DNA from: Certhia americana
Taxonomy: Eukaryota; Chordata; Aves; Passeriformes; Certhiidae
Direction: 5' to 3'
DNA length: 64,000 nucleotides
NCBI GenBank assembly: GCA_018697195.1
Contig: CM031858.1
Coordinates: 131,019,241 to 131,083,240, forward strand
The notes beneath the pieces are model-generated. The model had not been told where the DNA came from. It worked only from the letters and a program-made list of their open reading frames with translations, and made no database searches. Below are positions 50,484 to 62,196 of this stretch, piece after piece (the stretch's first letter is position 1; every line of letters starts with the position of its first letter). The position numbers and the translations under genes were made by a program.

Positions 50484-52668
50484 CTTATGTGTGGCTCTGC
50501 TACAATTATAATTGTGTAATTAGGATAGATTAGTATTGAATGTCCTGCGGCTGGAAAGAGTAAAAGTTAATTACTAGAGTAGGATCTGCAACTACAGTCT
50601 GAGTTTTGTGAATGTAGGTAGTTTCAGAAAATGAGCATGCAGCTTCTGTCTTTTGGGGATATAGACATTGCAGAGGACCTGTTTTTTGTAGTAGCTTTTT
50701 CCAAGAGGATTTTTGACACATATTTCACTATGGCAGGACTAGCACCTGCTAGCAGTCATTTTATCTTTTTTCATTCTTAGTAATAGAACAAGTTAATTTG
50801 CGTTTTGTTTCATTTGTGGAATGCAAAATCTGGGTGAACACTTCTACTTACTCTTGAAGGTCAATTAAATAAATGTTCAGGTTTCACTGCTGTTCTGACC
50901 TTACCTTGGAATCATTTTTTAAAAGCCATAATTAAAATGTCCTCACCTTTGAACAAATTGATGACTCATATTCCCTTTGGTCTGTCCCTGTCTTATGTGG
51001 TTAAAAAACTGAATTGTCTGCCTGAAGACTTCAGTCTCTTAAGAAGAACATGGTGGACTTAAGAAATGCTGGCTATTTTTTTCTTTCACCAGGTATGAAG
51101 CACCCAAGAATGCCTTGGAAAGTGAGTAGTAAACTGTGTAAAAAATCAGTAGGAGGAGAAAAGTTCAGAGATAACTACAGATTCGTATCAGTTACTCTGG
51201 AATTGTTATTAACACTTAATATGTGGGAATAAAAATTGCACTCAAATAATAAAAAATATGAACCAGACTTTTCATGCCATTATGTCTGATAACAAGAACT
51301 AGAGTGGATGCATTAGGAGAATCTTGTTCTTTGCATCTCTATTTCTCTCTGTGCAATCTTGCCAGAAGTTTATTTAAAGGATAGAGTAAGTTTCTTTTAA
51401 CATTCAACTATTAAAATATTTAAGCAGGTACAGCCCAGATAAAATCTTAACTAAACATGACTTTCAAGCTTATTAATTCAGGACATATAATCAGTTTTGT
51501 GTACTACTGTGATAATCATTGTGTTTCATTTTGAAAGTTAGAGACACAAAACCTAATAAAATTAGAATAGGAATCTCTGAGAATAGTGCCTGAAGGAGAA
51601 ATTAAATTCATTCCAACACGAGATGATATGAAATGAAGTACAAATAGAACAGCAGTAATAATTTTAGTATGACACAAGGTTTCATTAAAAATCTATTTTA
51701 TTGCATTCAGTGTCAGGGTTGTGGAGAGTGACCGAATGTAGAGTCTTTTTGATACTTATCTTAGAGGACAGACTAATGTCTAATAGCAGTTTGTGGTGCT
51801 TGCCATCTGGTTACCAGTGCTATGTAAATGTCAGAATTTCTGTAAGCACACATGCCTCTGTCATGTGTGAAATTGGGGAGTGCAGGGATAATTAAGTAAA
51901 TAAGTTATTTCAGCTTGCAGCACTAGGAAGAGAAACTAGAGAGAGGTGACATTGGCAATGAGACAAACAACCTTTCAAATGAAGGTTAAGGATTTAAGTC
52001 TAAGGTGAAGTGACAGGAATATTAGTTAGTACTGACAGATTTTAAGTGGCCTAAGGACATAAATTTGATGTTGAGTCCAAGTAGACAGAAACCCTACATC
52101 ACACAAAACCTGTCTGTATAACCTGGATCTAGCTGGTGTTTTGTATGCTCTTTTTTCTGATTTTTTTCTCTGTAGCTGGACATGGGGAAAAAAAATCACA
52201 AGCTCCAAAGTTTTCTCATGCTATGGAAGACATGAAGATATTTGTGCCTCTGAAAATGTCAGAGATGATACCAGCCTGCAGCCATTCCTCAGGCACCTGA
52301 TAGAGAACGGAGGTGGAGTCCATGTATAAAGCACAGCTCAGTTTGATTCCAGAGTGTGACCATGGGGATAGCTTTCCCACTTTTTTGGGGAAATGCTGTA
52401 ATCACTCTACATATTCCTTCTAATGAATGCTCAAATGTTTCACATAAGCTGAACCAGTTCCAAGTGAGATAACTTCCATTTTATGGTCGCCCATCTGTGG
52501 TAATGACACTGTGATTTTGGAAAAGAGCAGGACAAGGAACTTGTGTACCTCCTCCCTTTCTCTTAGTGCAGTTGACTTGTTTTTCACATTTTTGCAGAGT
52601 TTGTCCAGAGCTCTGAGTTATCCATCTGCTTTCCATTCTGTGTAGCGAAAGCATTGGTTTGTGTCTGG

Positions 52669-53130
52669 CATAGAATTATCAAATCATAGAATCATTTAGG
52701 TTGGAAAAACTTAAGATCCTTGAGTCCAACTGTTAACCTGGTACTGCCAAGTCCACCACTAAACCATGCCCCTAGGCACCACATCTACATTCCTTTTTAA
52801 TTACCTCCATGGATGCTGATTCCCTGGGCAGCCTGTTTCAGTGCCTGACAACCCTTTTGGTGAATAAAATTTTCTTACTCTCCAATCTAAATCTCCCCTG
52901 TCATAAGGTGAGGCTGTTTTTCTTGTCCTATTACTACGAACTGGAAGAAGAGGCCAACCTCTACCTGGCTGCAACCTCCTCTCAGGTAGCTGTAGAGAGT
53001 GTTAATGTTCCCCCTGAGCCTCCTTTTCTCCAGGCTAAGCTACCCCAATTCCTTCAGTTGCTCCACATCAGACTTGTGCTCTGCACCCTTCATCAGCTCT
53101 GTTGTCCTTCTCTGGACACATCTGTGCATG
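52669..53130 (-). mobile_element. CR1 LINE, 5'-truncated copy with intact 3' tail
   Basis: On the + strand it opens with the reverse complement of the CR1 terminal repeat (catagaattatcaaatcatagaatcat), then ggttggaaaaacttaagatc, ctaaaccatgcccctaggca, gggcagcctgtttcagtgcc and ctcatcag..ttgtgctct-type sequence, ending near cttctctggacacatctgtg. This is the order expected for a CR1 inserted on the minus strand. The 114-codon + frame at 52809-53153 is antisense to the repeat and is not a gene. Confidence 0.9.
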
Positions 53131-54477
53131 TATTAAAAGGTGGTAACAGGTAACAGACATATAGAGCCCAGGCAACTCATGCACTTGAACTCCCTCTCAG
53201 CCTTGGAGTAGGCCAAACATCTTGGAGTGCATATTGCCACTCTTTTTTCTTGCTTTGCCACATCTGTACTTTGTACCAGGTTTACCAAAGTCCCCTGCAC
53301 TGCAAACGCATTCCAGAGCCTTTGGGTTACTGCTTCCAATAAAGCAAATATCTTTTAACTTAGGGCAGAAATTCTGCCCTGGAAATCATCCTGACAAGTA
53401 TTGTCTCATCTGGTCTTTTGCAGATGTTGTTTGAGTTTGAAAATCAGTCTCTTCTCTATCTTGGTGAAAACTTGTGTCAAACATACTTTAAGTTTCACAA
53501 GAGTATATAAACAAAGAAATTAAGGACAGATAAACATGTAGGGTGTGTTATTGCTTTGTATCAAAACTCTGTTTTTTTTGAGATACACTAATGAGAATTG
53601 AGTAGGGAAATCTGCCAGTTTACATGCAAGTACTTAGCTGTGTCTTTGTCAGTGTGACTTTTGTAGGTACTAGAAACTGTGGACTGAATTCTTGCTTGTG
53701 TGAAGACATACAGTTCCAATAATTTCTACATAAGATGGGGTTCGAGTCTCTATTTCTTAGTATTTTCCATGGAAGCTGTTATAAATATAAGAATCAATGT
53801 TAATCTTCACTCTATTCCTACATAGTAAACAGTTGCTCAGTATCATTTTACTGACAAAGAGATCAATACAGTATAATGAACTAATATGAATGTAGAAATG
53901 AGAAAATTATTTTTAAGCCCATATTTAAGCCTCAGTAGAAGTGCTGTTTTAAAGATCAGAAACAAAAAACCCTGAAGGGACTACCATTGATGAAAGAAGA
54001 CTTGTAATTTGAAAGTTACGTGGATACTTTGAAGATACGTTTCATAAAATATATAAAATAATTATTTTATGGTCAGTGTAAGATAAAATCTATTTTCCTT
54101 CATGTTTTAAACCAAGTAATGTCCTGTCTCTGTGGATTCTTACATTAGTTCATAAAACAATTAGAAATGAATTGCAGATTATTTACTAAAATGGATTTCA
54201 TACAAACGTTAGTTTTTACCATGATTTTGACTACCTTTAGTAGAAAAAGAGGTCTTCTGTCTTGTGCTAGTGAAATACTATATTGAAGATTGTAATTTTA
54301 CTTTATCCATCTGGATCTTGAAGGACATACTGGGCTTTGGTAGAATTGATTTCCAAGTTATGTTCTGCTTTTTATATCTCTAAGGAAATTTTCTGAGCCA
54401 AAATAAATGTGGTTATATAGAGATTCAGGAGAAAATATGAATTAGTCTTTCTGGAATCAGTGTCATAATTACAAAAA

Positions 54478-54821
54478 GTGACCTCTGGAGATCACATAGC
54501 CTGACCCTGCGCTCAAAGCCATGTCAACTAGAGCAGGCTGTGTAGGGTTTGGGTCTTGAATATCTTCAAGGACAGAGACCCCACAGACACTCTGGACAGC
54601 AGTTTCAATGTTCTACATCCTTGTAGTGAAACAGGTTTTTTTCTTATTTTTAAGTGGAATTTCTGCTATTTCAGTTTCTGCCTGGTGCCTCCTGTTCTGT
54701 AAGTGCATTACTGACAAGAGTCTGTCTCCCTATTCTTTACATCTGCTATCAAGTATTTATGCACTTCAATGAGATCCTGAAGCCTTCTCTTCTCTAGTCC
54801 CAGCTCTTCGTCCCCTTTGCT
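54478..54821 (-). mobile_element. CR1 LINE 3' region, part of a composite element
   Basis: Contains tctggagatcacatagcctg, aagccatgtcaactagagca, ggctgtgtagggtttgggtc, catccttgtagtgaaacagg, cagtttctgcctggtgcctc and gatcctgaagccttctcttc. These are typical of reverse-complement CR1 3' sequence. It breaks off at about 54821 after cagctcttcgtccc; the next CR1 block appears at about 55439. Confidence 0.8.
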
Positions 54822-55438
54822 GAAAATTACACAATTCTTTTCTTTTTTTTCTTTCTTTTTTTTTTTTTTTTTTTTCCAACTAACTTTAGTTGGGAGTTTG
54901 TTCCTCTTTGCTCAGGGTGAAGGGTATTGAAGTTTCTTTTCAAAAAACTCTCTTTCATGGGTGAGCCTGATGAGCTTAACACCTCAATAGACTGGGAGTT
55001 GCAGAGGATGCACAAGAAATAAGTGACCATTAACAAAGATTACACTCAAACACCATCCCCTGGTGTGTTGGAGACACTTGGTCTGGGAAAAAATCAATAA
55101 AAGAAGCAAAGAATGAGGACCAAAGTGTCATCAAAAGCAAAGGTATCAATAACCAATAGGAAACCAAATATTAAGAATTGTGTAATTTGGGACCAATGAA
55201 CATTGAACTAAAGAATTGCTTTGGCTTTGTATGTATAAATATGTGAAAAATCTAGTAAAGAACCACACATGATGGAATGATTTTCACTGCACAACCCAAC
55301 CAGTGTGGGGATGAAATTATTTCTATTGCACATCCTGGCCATAATAAAGTAATGCCTTAATCCTCTAAAACTGAAAATATGTTGTTGGAGAGTTTTTATT
55401 TTTCATACAGTTTTGGTGACACCTCCATCATGTCTGTA
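54822..55438 (+). mobile_element. Insert in CR1, probably an ERV LTR (family unknown)
   Basis: About 617 bp splits adjoining CR1 segments. The left part has a long T tract (54842-54875) and a perfect hairpin ccaactaa-ct-ttagttgg (54876-54893). The right part looks like a promoter and terminator in sense orientation: a TATA-like tataaat at 55234-55240, a polyadenylation signal aataaa at 55343-55348, and an LTR-like end with cagttttggtgaca near 55411-55424. Short R spacing and tggtgaca-type ends occur in gamma-like avian ERVs. The 5' boundary and target duplication were not resolved, so the insert could itself be composite. Confidence 0.45.
54824..55188. repeat. 16-bp perfect inverted repeat about 330 bp apart
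   Basis: aaattacacaattctt at 54824-54839 and its exact reverse complement aagaattgtgtaattt at 55173-55188. Both lie in the insert that splits the CR1, one at its left edge. They may mark sub-element termini or a local inverted duplication. Confidence 0.75.
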
Positions 55439-55703
55439 GTCCAATACAGCCATGTCTTTCTTGTTCTGGGGAGCTACAAGCTGGACACAGCACATCGATG
55501 TGTCTCAAAAATGTGTAAGATGTGTCTCTCCAGTGCTGAGTGATGAGGAAGGATCACCCTCCTTGACCTGCAGGCAGCACTCTGCCTGATGCAGCTTGGG
55601 TGCCATTGACCTTTTTTATGGCACAGGCTCATGGTCAATTAGCTGTCCACCAGGACCCTGAGCTCCTTTCTCTGCCAAGCTTTCCAGCTGGTCCCCAGTG
55701 TGA
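55439..55703 (-). mobile_element. CR1 LINE continuation (3' half)
   Basis: Resumes the CR1 with gtctttcttgttctggggag, ctggacacagcaca, ctccagtgctgagtgatgag, gaaggatcaccctccttgac, ctgcaggcagcactctgcct, ggtcaattagctgtccacca and ggaccctgagctcctttctc. This matches the CR1 region upstream of the 54478-54821 piece, so both pieces are one insertion. Confidence 0.8.
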
Positions 55704-56010
55704 TTCTTGAAAACTAGCCAGCTTTCCTGGACTCTTTTTTCTCTCCAGCTCTGTCTCCCATAGGATTCTTACAAACAAGTCCTTGAATAGGCTAAACACT
55801 GCTTTCCCCAAGACCAGAGCTCACATCTTGCCATTTGCCTTACTCTTTCTCAGGATCCTGAGCCCTACCATCTTATGTTTACTGCAGACCTTCAATGAAT
55901 TCCCAATCAGTTCTTCCTTGTTTGTAATTACGAGGTCTAGCAGAGCATCTCCCCCATGGATTTATTCCATGGTGACATTTATCCCTGCAGTTCTGGAAAT
56001 GCCTGAAGTT
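55704..56010 (-). mobile_element. CR1 LINE, more 5' ORF2 segment joined by internal deletion
   Basis: Contains aaactagccagctttcctgg, tcccataggattcttacaaa, caagtccttgaataggctaa, ctcaggatcctgagccctac and cgaggtctagcagagcatct. I recognise these as reverse-complement sequence from well inside CR1 ORF2, much further 5' than the segment directly to its left. The roughly 1-2 kb expected between them is missing, so this is an internal deletion in one copy or two abutting copies. The 127-codon + frame at 55783-56166 runs antisense through it and is not a gene. The right limit is uncertain. Confidence 0.6.
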
Positions 56011-56182
56011 AGTGCCGCATTGAGACATTTATTGTACAGTTTAGAAGCAATATGTATGGAAAAGAGAAAATGTTACATGCAGATTATAAAAAAATCAGTA
56101 ATGAATAATAAGAATCTTAGAAAAACCCCTGTAATTAATAAGAGGATAATCTCAGCAAAATTCTGAGAAAACTTGTGCAGGT

Positions 56183-56188
56183 GCCAGG
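56183..56188 (+). repeat. Left target-site duplication of class II solo LTR 2
   Basis: gccagg, repeated exactly at 56842-56847 on the other side of the LTR. Six bases is the class II (ERVK/alpha-beta) length. Confidence 0.85.
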
Positions 56189-56841
56189 TGTCACAGACCG
56201 TCTTGCAGCTGCAAGCCAGACTGCTGCTGCAGTAGGGCAAGAGGCAGCGGTGCCACAACCTTCTGGAAGTGCCTCCATAGAGAAGCCACTCGGTGGCACA
56301 GGCACATGCACCCGAGGACTCACACACACACACCAGATAGCTCTAGCATAAATCTCCAATGAAAAAGAAGTGGGAAAGATCTTCGTATGGAGTTCCATGG
56401 AGGAGGTTTATTCCAGCCATGTGTGAAGGAGCCCAGGGATGAGGACAGGGTAACAAGTGAGGGTCCAGGTTTAAGTATAGGGTCCAGGGAGGGCGGAGCA
56501 GAGCATCAGGGACCAATGGGCTGAGTGCTCAGGGGCGGTACAAAGGGTCACAGCCAATAGGGGAACTGGGGGTGGGGCACTACAGCAAAATGGGGCCAAT
56601 GGGAAAGCGGGGAAGGGAGAACATTCTAGGGGACATACACATAAGGAATAAAGGGGTGGAGAGGCCAATGGCCAACCAGGGAGGTAGAACTGGGGTACAT
56701 TTACATAAACAGAAAGGACTCCTGGGAGAGGTGCCACTTTCTCACCCTACCTACAGGAGATCTCTTTGAGATCTCTTTTAGGGTCAGTCCCTCCAAGGGA
56801 CCAGAATGGGCCCTGTTTCCATAGGCCTATCAGTCTCCACA
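56189..56841 (-). mobile_element. Class II (ERVK-like) solo LTR, copy 2
   Basis: A 653-bp LTR with TG...CA ends (tgtcacag...tctccaca on the + strand) between exact 6-bp duplications. Read on the minus strand it starts tgtggagactgataggccta. U3 carries several CCAAT boxes (ATTGG on the sense strand; near 56513, 56554, 56595 and 56664 on +). The polyadenylation signal AATAAA is at 56412-56407, and U5 contains a CA-rich patch at 56321-56333. No internal retroviral genes adjoin it, so it is a solo LTR. It is the same family as 50014-50477 but inverted, so the two are separate insertions and not the ends of one provirus. The several open frames inside it are not genes. Confidence 0.92.
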
Positions 56842-56847
56842 GCCAGG
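56842..56847 (+). repeat. Right target-site duplication of class II solo LTR 2
   Basis: Exact gccagg copy of 56183-56188. The pair defines the 653-bp LTR. Confidence 0.85.
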
Positions 56848-57454
56848 AATGTAGGATAAGCCATAACAACAAAAAAGGGTTATAGTAATGAACTGAAAGA
56901 CTAGTTAAACATTTTAGCATACTAGTCCATGAAATCCTTTGGGTATCAGGGGAGGAAAGGGCAACAACCTGACCCATGTGAGGACTTGAGGAGTAAGAGG
57001 GAAGCATCAGAAAAGCCTTTATCGCAGGCTTTGAATGCAAGGCTGTGAACTGTGAGAGGAGGAAGTTTTTGCTATCACAGCAGAAATGCTGGAGCTACTA
57101 TCCACTGCAAAGTAACAAGGACAAGAGGTATTGCTAGTTCTGATAGGTCGTTATGTCTGTAGAAGTGGGACAAGCGTGGGGGAATGAATTATGTGATCAG
57201 CACTCCTTTTAGTACAAGTAATGGGGAGGGACCACAGTGTGGTAAGAAGCAAAAATCTCATTTCCATTGTGTTCAGTTGGTGGTGATAAATAGTAGAAGC
57301 ATCTGGAGGTGTGGCTCACAAGGCAGCTGACAGCATTCAAAATCCAGTTTGACTTTTAAATGCTGCAGTGATGCCCAAGCAGGGCACATTTTTTTAAAAA
57401 GGCTTGTATTATAATGAGTATTAGAAAATATATTTTCCTGAGGATAAACGTTGA

Positions 57455-57620
57455 AACAGTTTGTCCAGAGAAGTTGTAGCACTTCTGTTGTAAGAAATTT
57501 AAGAACTTGACTGGACAAAACTCTTAACTGATCAGATACAAGTTGATCCTGCTGTGAGCAGGATGTGGAAATCAATGCACAGTCAGAAGTCCCTTCCAAC
57601 CTTAAGTATTCTCCAGTGCC
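57455..57620 (+). mobile_element. CR1 LINE 3' end fragment
   Basis: Diverged but in consensus order: gtttgtccagagaagttgta, aacttgactggacaaaactc, ttgatcctgctgtgagcagg, and agtcccttccaaccttaagt followed by attct. This is the end of a CR1 in sense orientation. It is more diverged than the other copies, suggesting an older insertion. The minus-strand 108-codon frame across it is spurious. Confidence 0.7.
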
Positions 57621-60600
57621 TGCTGTCTGTTAGTTTTTAAGCCTCTTGTCTTACAGTTCTCTGCTGTTACTACAGCTATGTAAGGGTTATTTTGACTTGC
57701 TTCCATCAGCAGTTTTCTTGGGGGATTTGGAAAGTCAAGTCTATTTTCTTGAGGACAGTTGAGAGGTAGCTACTCAGGATGGCTTTCAGGACATTTTAGG
57801 TCATCAGAATGCCCTCAAGCAGTGCTAGCAAGGCGAGGTTCTGACTTATTAAGGGGTCCTCTATTGTCCTTGAGAGAAAAAAATAATTGTAATTTTTTTT
57901 GGAGAAAAATCTACTATTTTTACAGTTTTAAAAAGGGAAACTTGGTAGTATCACTGTGTACAATTAGGCTTTGTAAATGATTCAGCCAAAGAAGTAGTAT
58001 TGGATAATAGTGTTTATTTTAGCTTAGTTTTGATATCTGAGAAAAGGAATTTCAAAGATAGAACATTAGGGGATGTTGCTAGATCTGTAATAATGTGGAA
58101 TCCTATACATCCCTAAAATGAAAAATATGTAAATATATATATTCTAGATTTAAAAAAATACCTGCTGTATGTGTAAGGGAAGTCTTCCTTTGGGAAGTGT
58201 AGAAGAAAGAGAGATTCTCTCTTCACATCAACTCAGATGCCATTTTAGGTTTCCTACAGGGGTATTGCAGAGATACTTTGCTGATCTTTGCACTAGAAAA
58301 AAAGCAGCTACATCTTCTTTATGCAAGGGTAAGTGATATTTCAGTGATACCTAGTTTTGTTTAGAGGTAGTTACTATTAGGATTTTTCCTCTTAAAACCT
58401 CTAGAAGTGGGTTGAAATATGTAATTTAAAATACTTATTTTCAAAATAGAGTATTATGAAAGGTGGTATTATTTCTGAACTGTTACAGCTCAGTAAATAG
58501 GAACTAAAAGATGCTGGAGAATTTAAATATGGAAATTCTAAGTCTTAAAATCCAACATTTAATATGAAAATCATAGTCATTTCAATATTTGGTTATCTTT
58601 TGAATGGTCATATAGTTTCTGTGTCTTGTTACCTTTACTACAATTCCTTATCAGTAATAATTTATTTTCAGACTAATTTGCTTCTTCTCTGTCATACATA
58701 CTATAAATTATTTCAGCTTATTTACTACTACTAATTATTAACTCAGTGGTTTTGAGATTCACTTCAAACAGGGAGGTTTGATTGCAGTACTTTCCAAGAA
58801 CACTTTAGTTTCAATCATTTCTGCAAAGTAGAGATTCAGCTTTAAAGAGTTATCTGTATGTTGTGACACAGGGGCTCTTTGAAGGTTAATCAGATTTTTA
58901 GCAATAATAGGGTTGGATTCTTGTGTGACTAAGTGAGTCACTTCTGTTTCATGTGCAGATCTATCATTTAATCAGAAGCCTGGAAGTTAAGACTTACTAC
59001 ACTGCATATTAAGTAGAAAAGACAGTTGTTGTTTTAATAATTTTTTTTCTTTTTGAACTTCACTATGTCTTTAGGACTGTAAATTAGTTGAGACAGCTAG
59101 ACTGATTATTTAAAAACCATTCCTAATGTGCATAAAATCTAATAAAAGGAGCTGTACAGTGAAGTCATATTATTTGGACACCAAAGCTAAAAACTAATTT
59201 GAAGAAATATCCTTATATATCCAGGATAAAATCCGCTGAATGTGGTAATGTTCCCATTTTACATGTAGGGCATGATTTAATCTAATTGCAGTTTAACTGG
59301 GGGCAGTTAGTGTTTTCTTAAAGGCAAGTACAAAAACACACAAATCTTTTTTAACATATTTGTAGCCCAAAACAAATATTTGGGGAATGGCCAGAGTAGA
59401 CTGTCATAAAGAGTTTTAATCAAGTAAGTTATTTTTACAACTGAATATCTCTGATACAGCCCCATGCTTGAATTTAGCTGTTGAAGTTTACAAAATTACA
59501 CACAATGGAGTAGGCTTGTGTTCAAACATTACTGGACAAAGTATTTTTCTTCTGGTAGCAATGCCCCACACATCTTAAAATACCGGACAGTTTATATTCA
59601 AATATATACAAATATTGTATCTTACCTTGCATGTTAGGCTAACTCTAATCCCATGCCATATAGTACTATGTAACAGTATTCAGTACTCTGTGTTGCTGAT
59701 GGGCACTCAACTTTGTCATCTTGTATTCCTCAAATGTTGAAATGCTGAGCTTGAGTAATGGTAGCATATACAAAACAAAGTGTCCGAGCAAGAACTGTTT
59801 AAATAGTTATCTTTATAATGCAGTGCTTGAGAAGTTTTCATCAAGTATTTATCCTGCTGTTGGAAGAGCTGGGTTGGATTCCAGAATGGAAGATGATGTG
59901 TGATGTGTTTGCTGCAGTCCCTGTGGTGCTACAGCACACAGGATTACATGTTCAGATTGTTTAGTTTTACAAAGGCCTTTGGTGGAAAAGCCAAGGGACT
60001 GATTTATAGAATCTTGCTGCATGATACAAATTAAATAACTATTACAAATATTTTTAAACTTGAGGAATTTGGTTTGCATACAGGAATGAGGTTCTGCCTG
60101 GACATGAAGCATCAAGTAGGAAGAGTTGATAACTTGTCATTTGCATTTGTTTTGCTATGTGACTCGAAGAGAGAAAGGTTTGAGGTGGAGTAGAAAGAGA
60201 ATGAGTCGGAGCAAAAAAAGCCAATTGCACACCAAAACTTTATTCCATCAAGATGACAGAAGTTTCTCCAAAGAAGGGAGAAAGGAAATACAGTCTGCAG
60301 ATTAAGAAATACATTAAGGAAGGATTCTGTGAATACTAGTGCCAGCTTTGCTATGTGGGTCAGGAGTAGAAATGCACGTTGCTTGGTGTTGCCATTTTCT
60401 CAAATATATTTGCAACCTACTACTGTGGATGATGCTAAATCATCCTAAAATTGCCATGCTATATTTACTATTCTATATTTGCAAATCTGTGTATATGAAG
60501 CCTTTAATCATAGTTTTGAAAGCAAGTAAAGCATGGTGGGCTTAAATTCAGTCCTGCCAGCTCTTTTATTTGCCCACTTGTTAGGTGCATGATATGCTAC

Positions 60601-61477
60601 CTTTCTTTTTACCTTTATTCTCATGCTGTAACACAGTGAAATGAAGAAAAGCTTCAAGTCCTTATAAACCAAAGCCATCTGGCTGTTCATAACTGTAATG
60701 CTATCCAAATGTGTAAACTACTAAAAATGTACTGCCTTATGCTTAGGAGCACAGGCCTGAATTTGCTGCTGGGTTCCTCTGTCTTGAGAAACTGGGATTA
60801 AAAGTTTTTTAATCATGGTTTATTAAGTGCCATAGATTTTGTTGGGACTGGAGAGAATAGGAGGTTGTGAAGTGACAGAGTGTTTGAGAATAAAAAAGAG
60901 TAATGAATATTTGGAGAAGGAGAAAAATTTTAGGCAATTTTTAAATTGGATTAAATAAGGGACCCTAATTCTTATCTGACTTCTGTTTTCCTCTGATTTT
61001 GGTCCAAACACATATCAACTTCATATGCTGTTTATACGTTTAAGGTAAGTATTGCAGAAATGCCTCTGCACTGGAAGGGGGTTCATGCAAGGAAAATATC
61101 CAGTTAAATAATGTAAGACCTTGTTTTGGTACTTAGAATTTCAGATGGACTTACTTGGAAGCAAACTGGAGGAAGTGAACTGCAAAAATTTGAACAGAAA
61201 TGTTTTTCATGGGTTTACAGGTAATTGTGAACTGGATGGGAACACGTGAACTGGGTGGGAACACTGTAAACCTGTGTTGCCTGAGGAAAACAACTAACTT
61301 CTAGCATTATTTAACTGAAAATGTACATGAAGAGCTGGAAAGAACTCAAGTTACAGTCTAGAGGACTTTACTGTTTAAGCTTGATGTTTTGGCATACAGA
61401 TGCTTGGAGTTTGAATGTGTCGTGACTAAAGATGCTTGATCTGGTTCTAATATCCTGTTTAGCTCTTGGTCATACCC

Positions 61478-62196
61478 CATGCAGCACTACTGGTGGGGAA
61501 CAGAGTGGCTGGACTGTGGCCAGGCAGGAAAGGACCTGCGGGTACTGAACATGAGACAGTGTGTGCCCAGGTGGCCAAGAAGGTCATTGGCATCCTGGCC
61601 TGTATCAGCAGTAGTGTGGCCAGCAGGAGCAGGGAGGTCATTCTTCCCCTGTACTGGGCACTGGTGAAGCCACACCTTGAGTGCTGTGTCCAGTTCTGGT
61701 CCCCTCAGTTTGGGAAGGATGTTGAGAGAAGCTGGAGCATGTCCAGAGAAGAGCAACAGAGCTGGTGAAGGGTCTGAAGCACCAGTCCCATGACATATGG
61801 CAGAGGGACCTGGGGTTGTTTAGCCTAGAGAAAGAGAGGCAATGGGGAGACCTTATTCTCTACAACTGCCTGAAAGGAGGGTGTAGCCAAGTAAGGGTTT
61901 TTCTCTTCTCCCAGGCAACCAGCAACAGGAGAACACAGTGTTAAGCTGCACTGGAGGATATTTAGGTTGGATGTTAGGAAGAAGTTCTTCACAGAATGGG
62001 TGATTGGGCATTGGAATGGGCTTCTCCAGGGAGCTGGTGGAGTCACTGTCCCTGGAGGTGCCTAAGAAAAGACTGGATGTGGCATTTAGTGCCACGGTTT
62101 TGCTGACAAGGTAGAATTTGGTCATAGACTTCTTGATCTCAAAGGTCTTTTCCAAACTAATCGGTTCTGTAATTCTGTGGTTCTGTGATTCTCTGT
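61478..62196 (+). mobile_element. CR1 LINE with ORF2 C-terminal remnant and 3' tail
   Basis: A 5'-truncated CR1 of about 720 bp in sense orientation. The frame at 61466-61768 still reads reverse-transcriptase C-terminal motifs of CR1: [40 protein letters not shown] and [13 protein letters not shown]. It then goes out of frame, with a small deletion near 61545 and further lesions. The 3' part has gtttagcctagagaaagaga, ctacaactgcctgaaaggag, tttaggttggatgttaggaa and gaagttcttcacagaatggg. It ends gtaattctgtggttctgtga at the typical CR1 tail. It cannot encode active protein. The minus-strand frames here (61459-62257) are antisense shadows. Confidence 0.93.

Noticed and set aside
50212..50533. Opposed 78- and 87-codon frames
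   Set aside because: Both lie within the class II solo LTR at 50014-50477 or its flank and match the inverted LTR copy, so they are repeat sequence.
53736..53760. ggggttcgagtctc looks like a tRNA T-arm
   Set aside because: No matching A-box, acceptor stem or anticodon arm at the right distance upstream.
55783..56166. 127-codon + frame, the longest but one in the window
   Set aside because: It runs antisense through a CR1 ORF2 segment and into unrelated sequence; no domain character.
50014..56841. A single provirus bounded by the two LTRs
   Set aside because: The LTRs are inverted relative to each other, have different target duplications, and enclose CR1 sequence with no retroviral genes.
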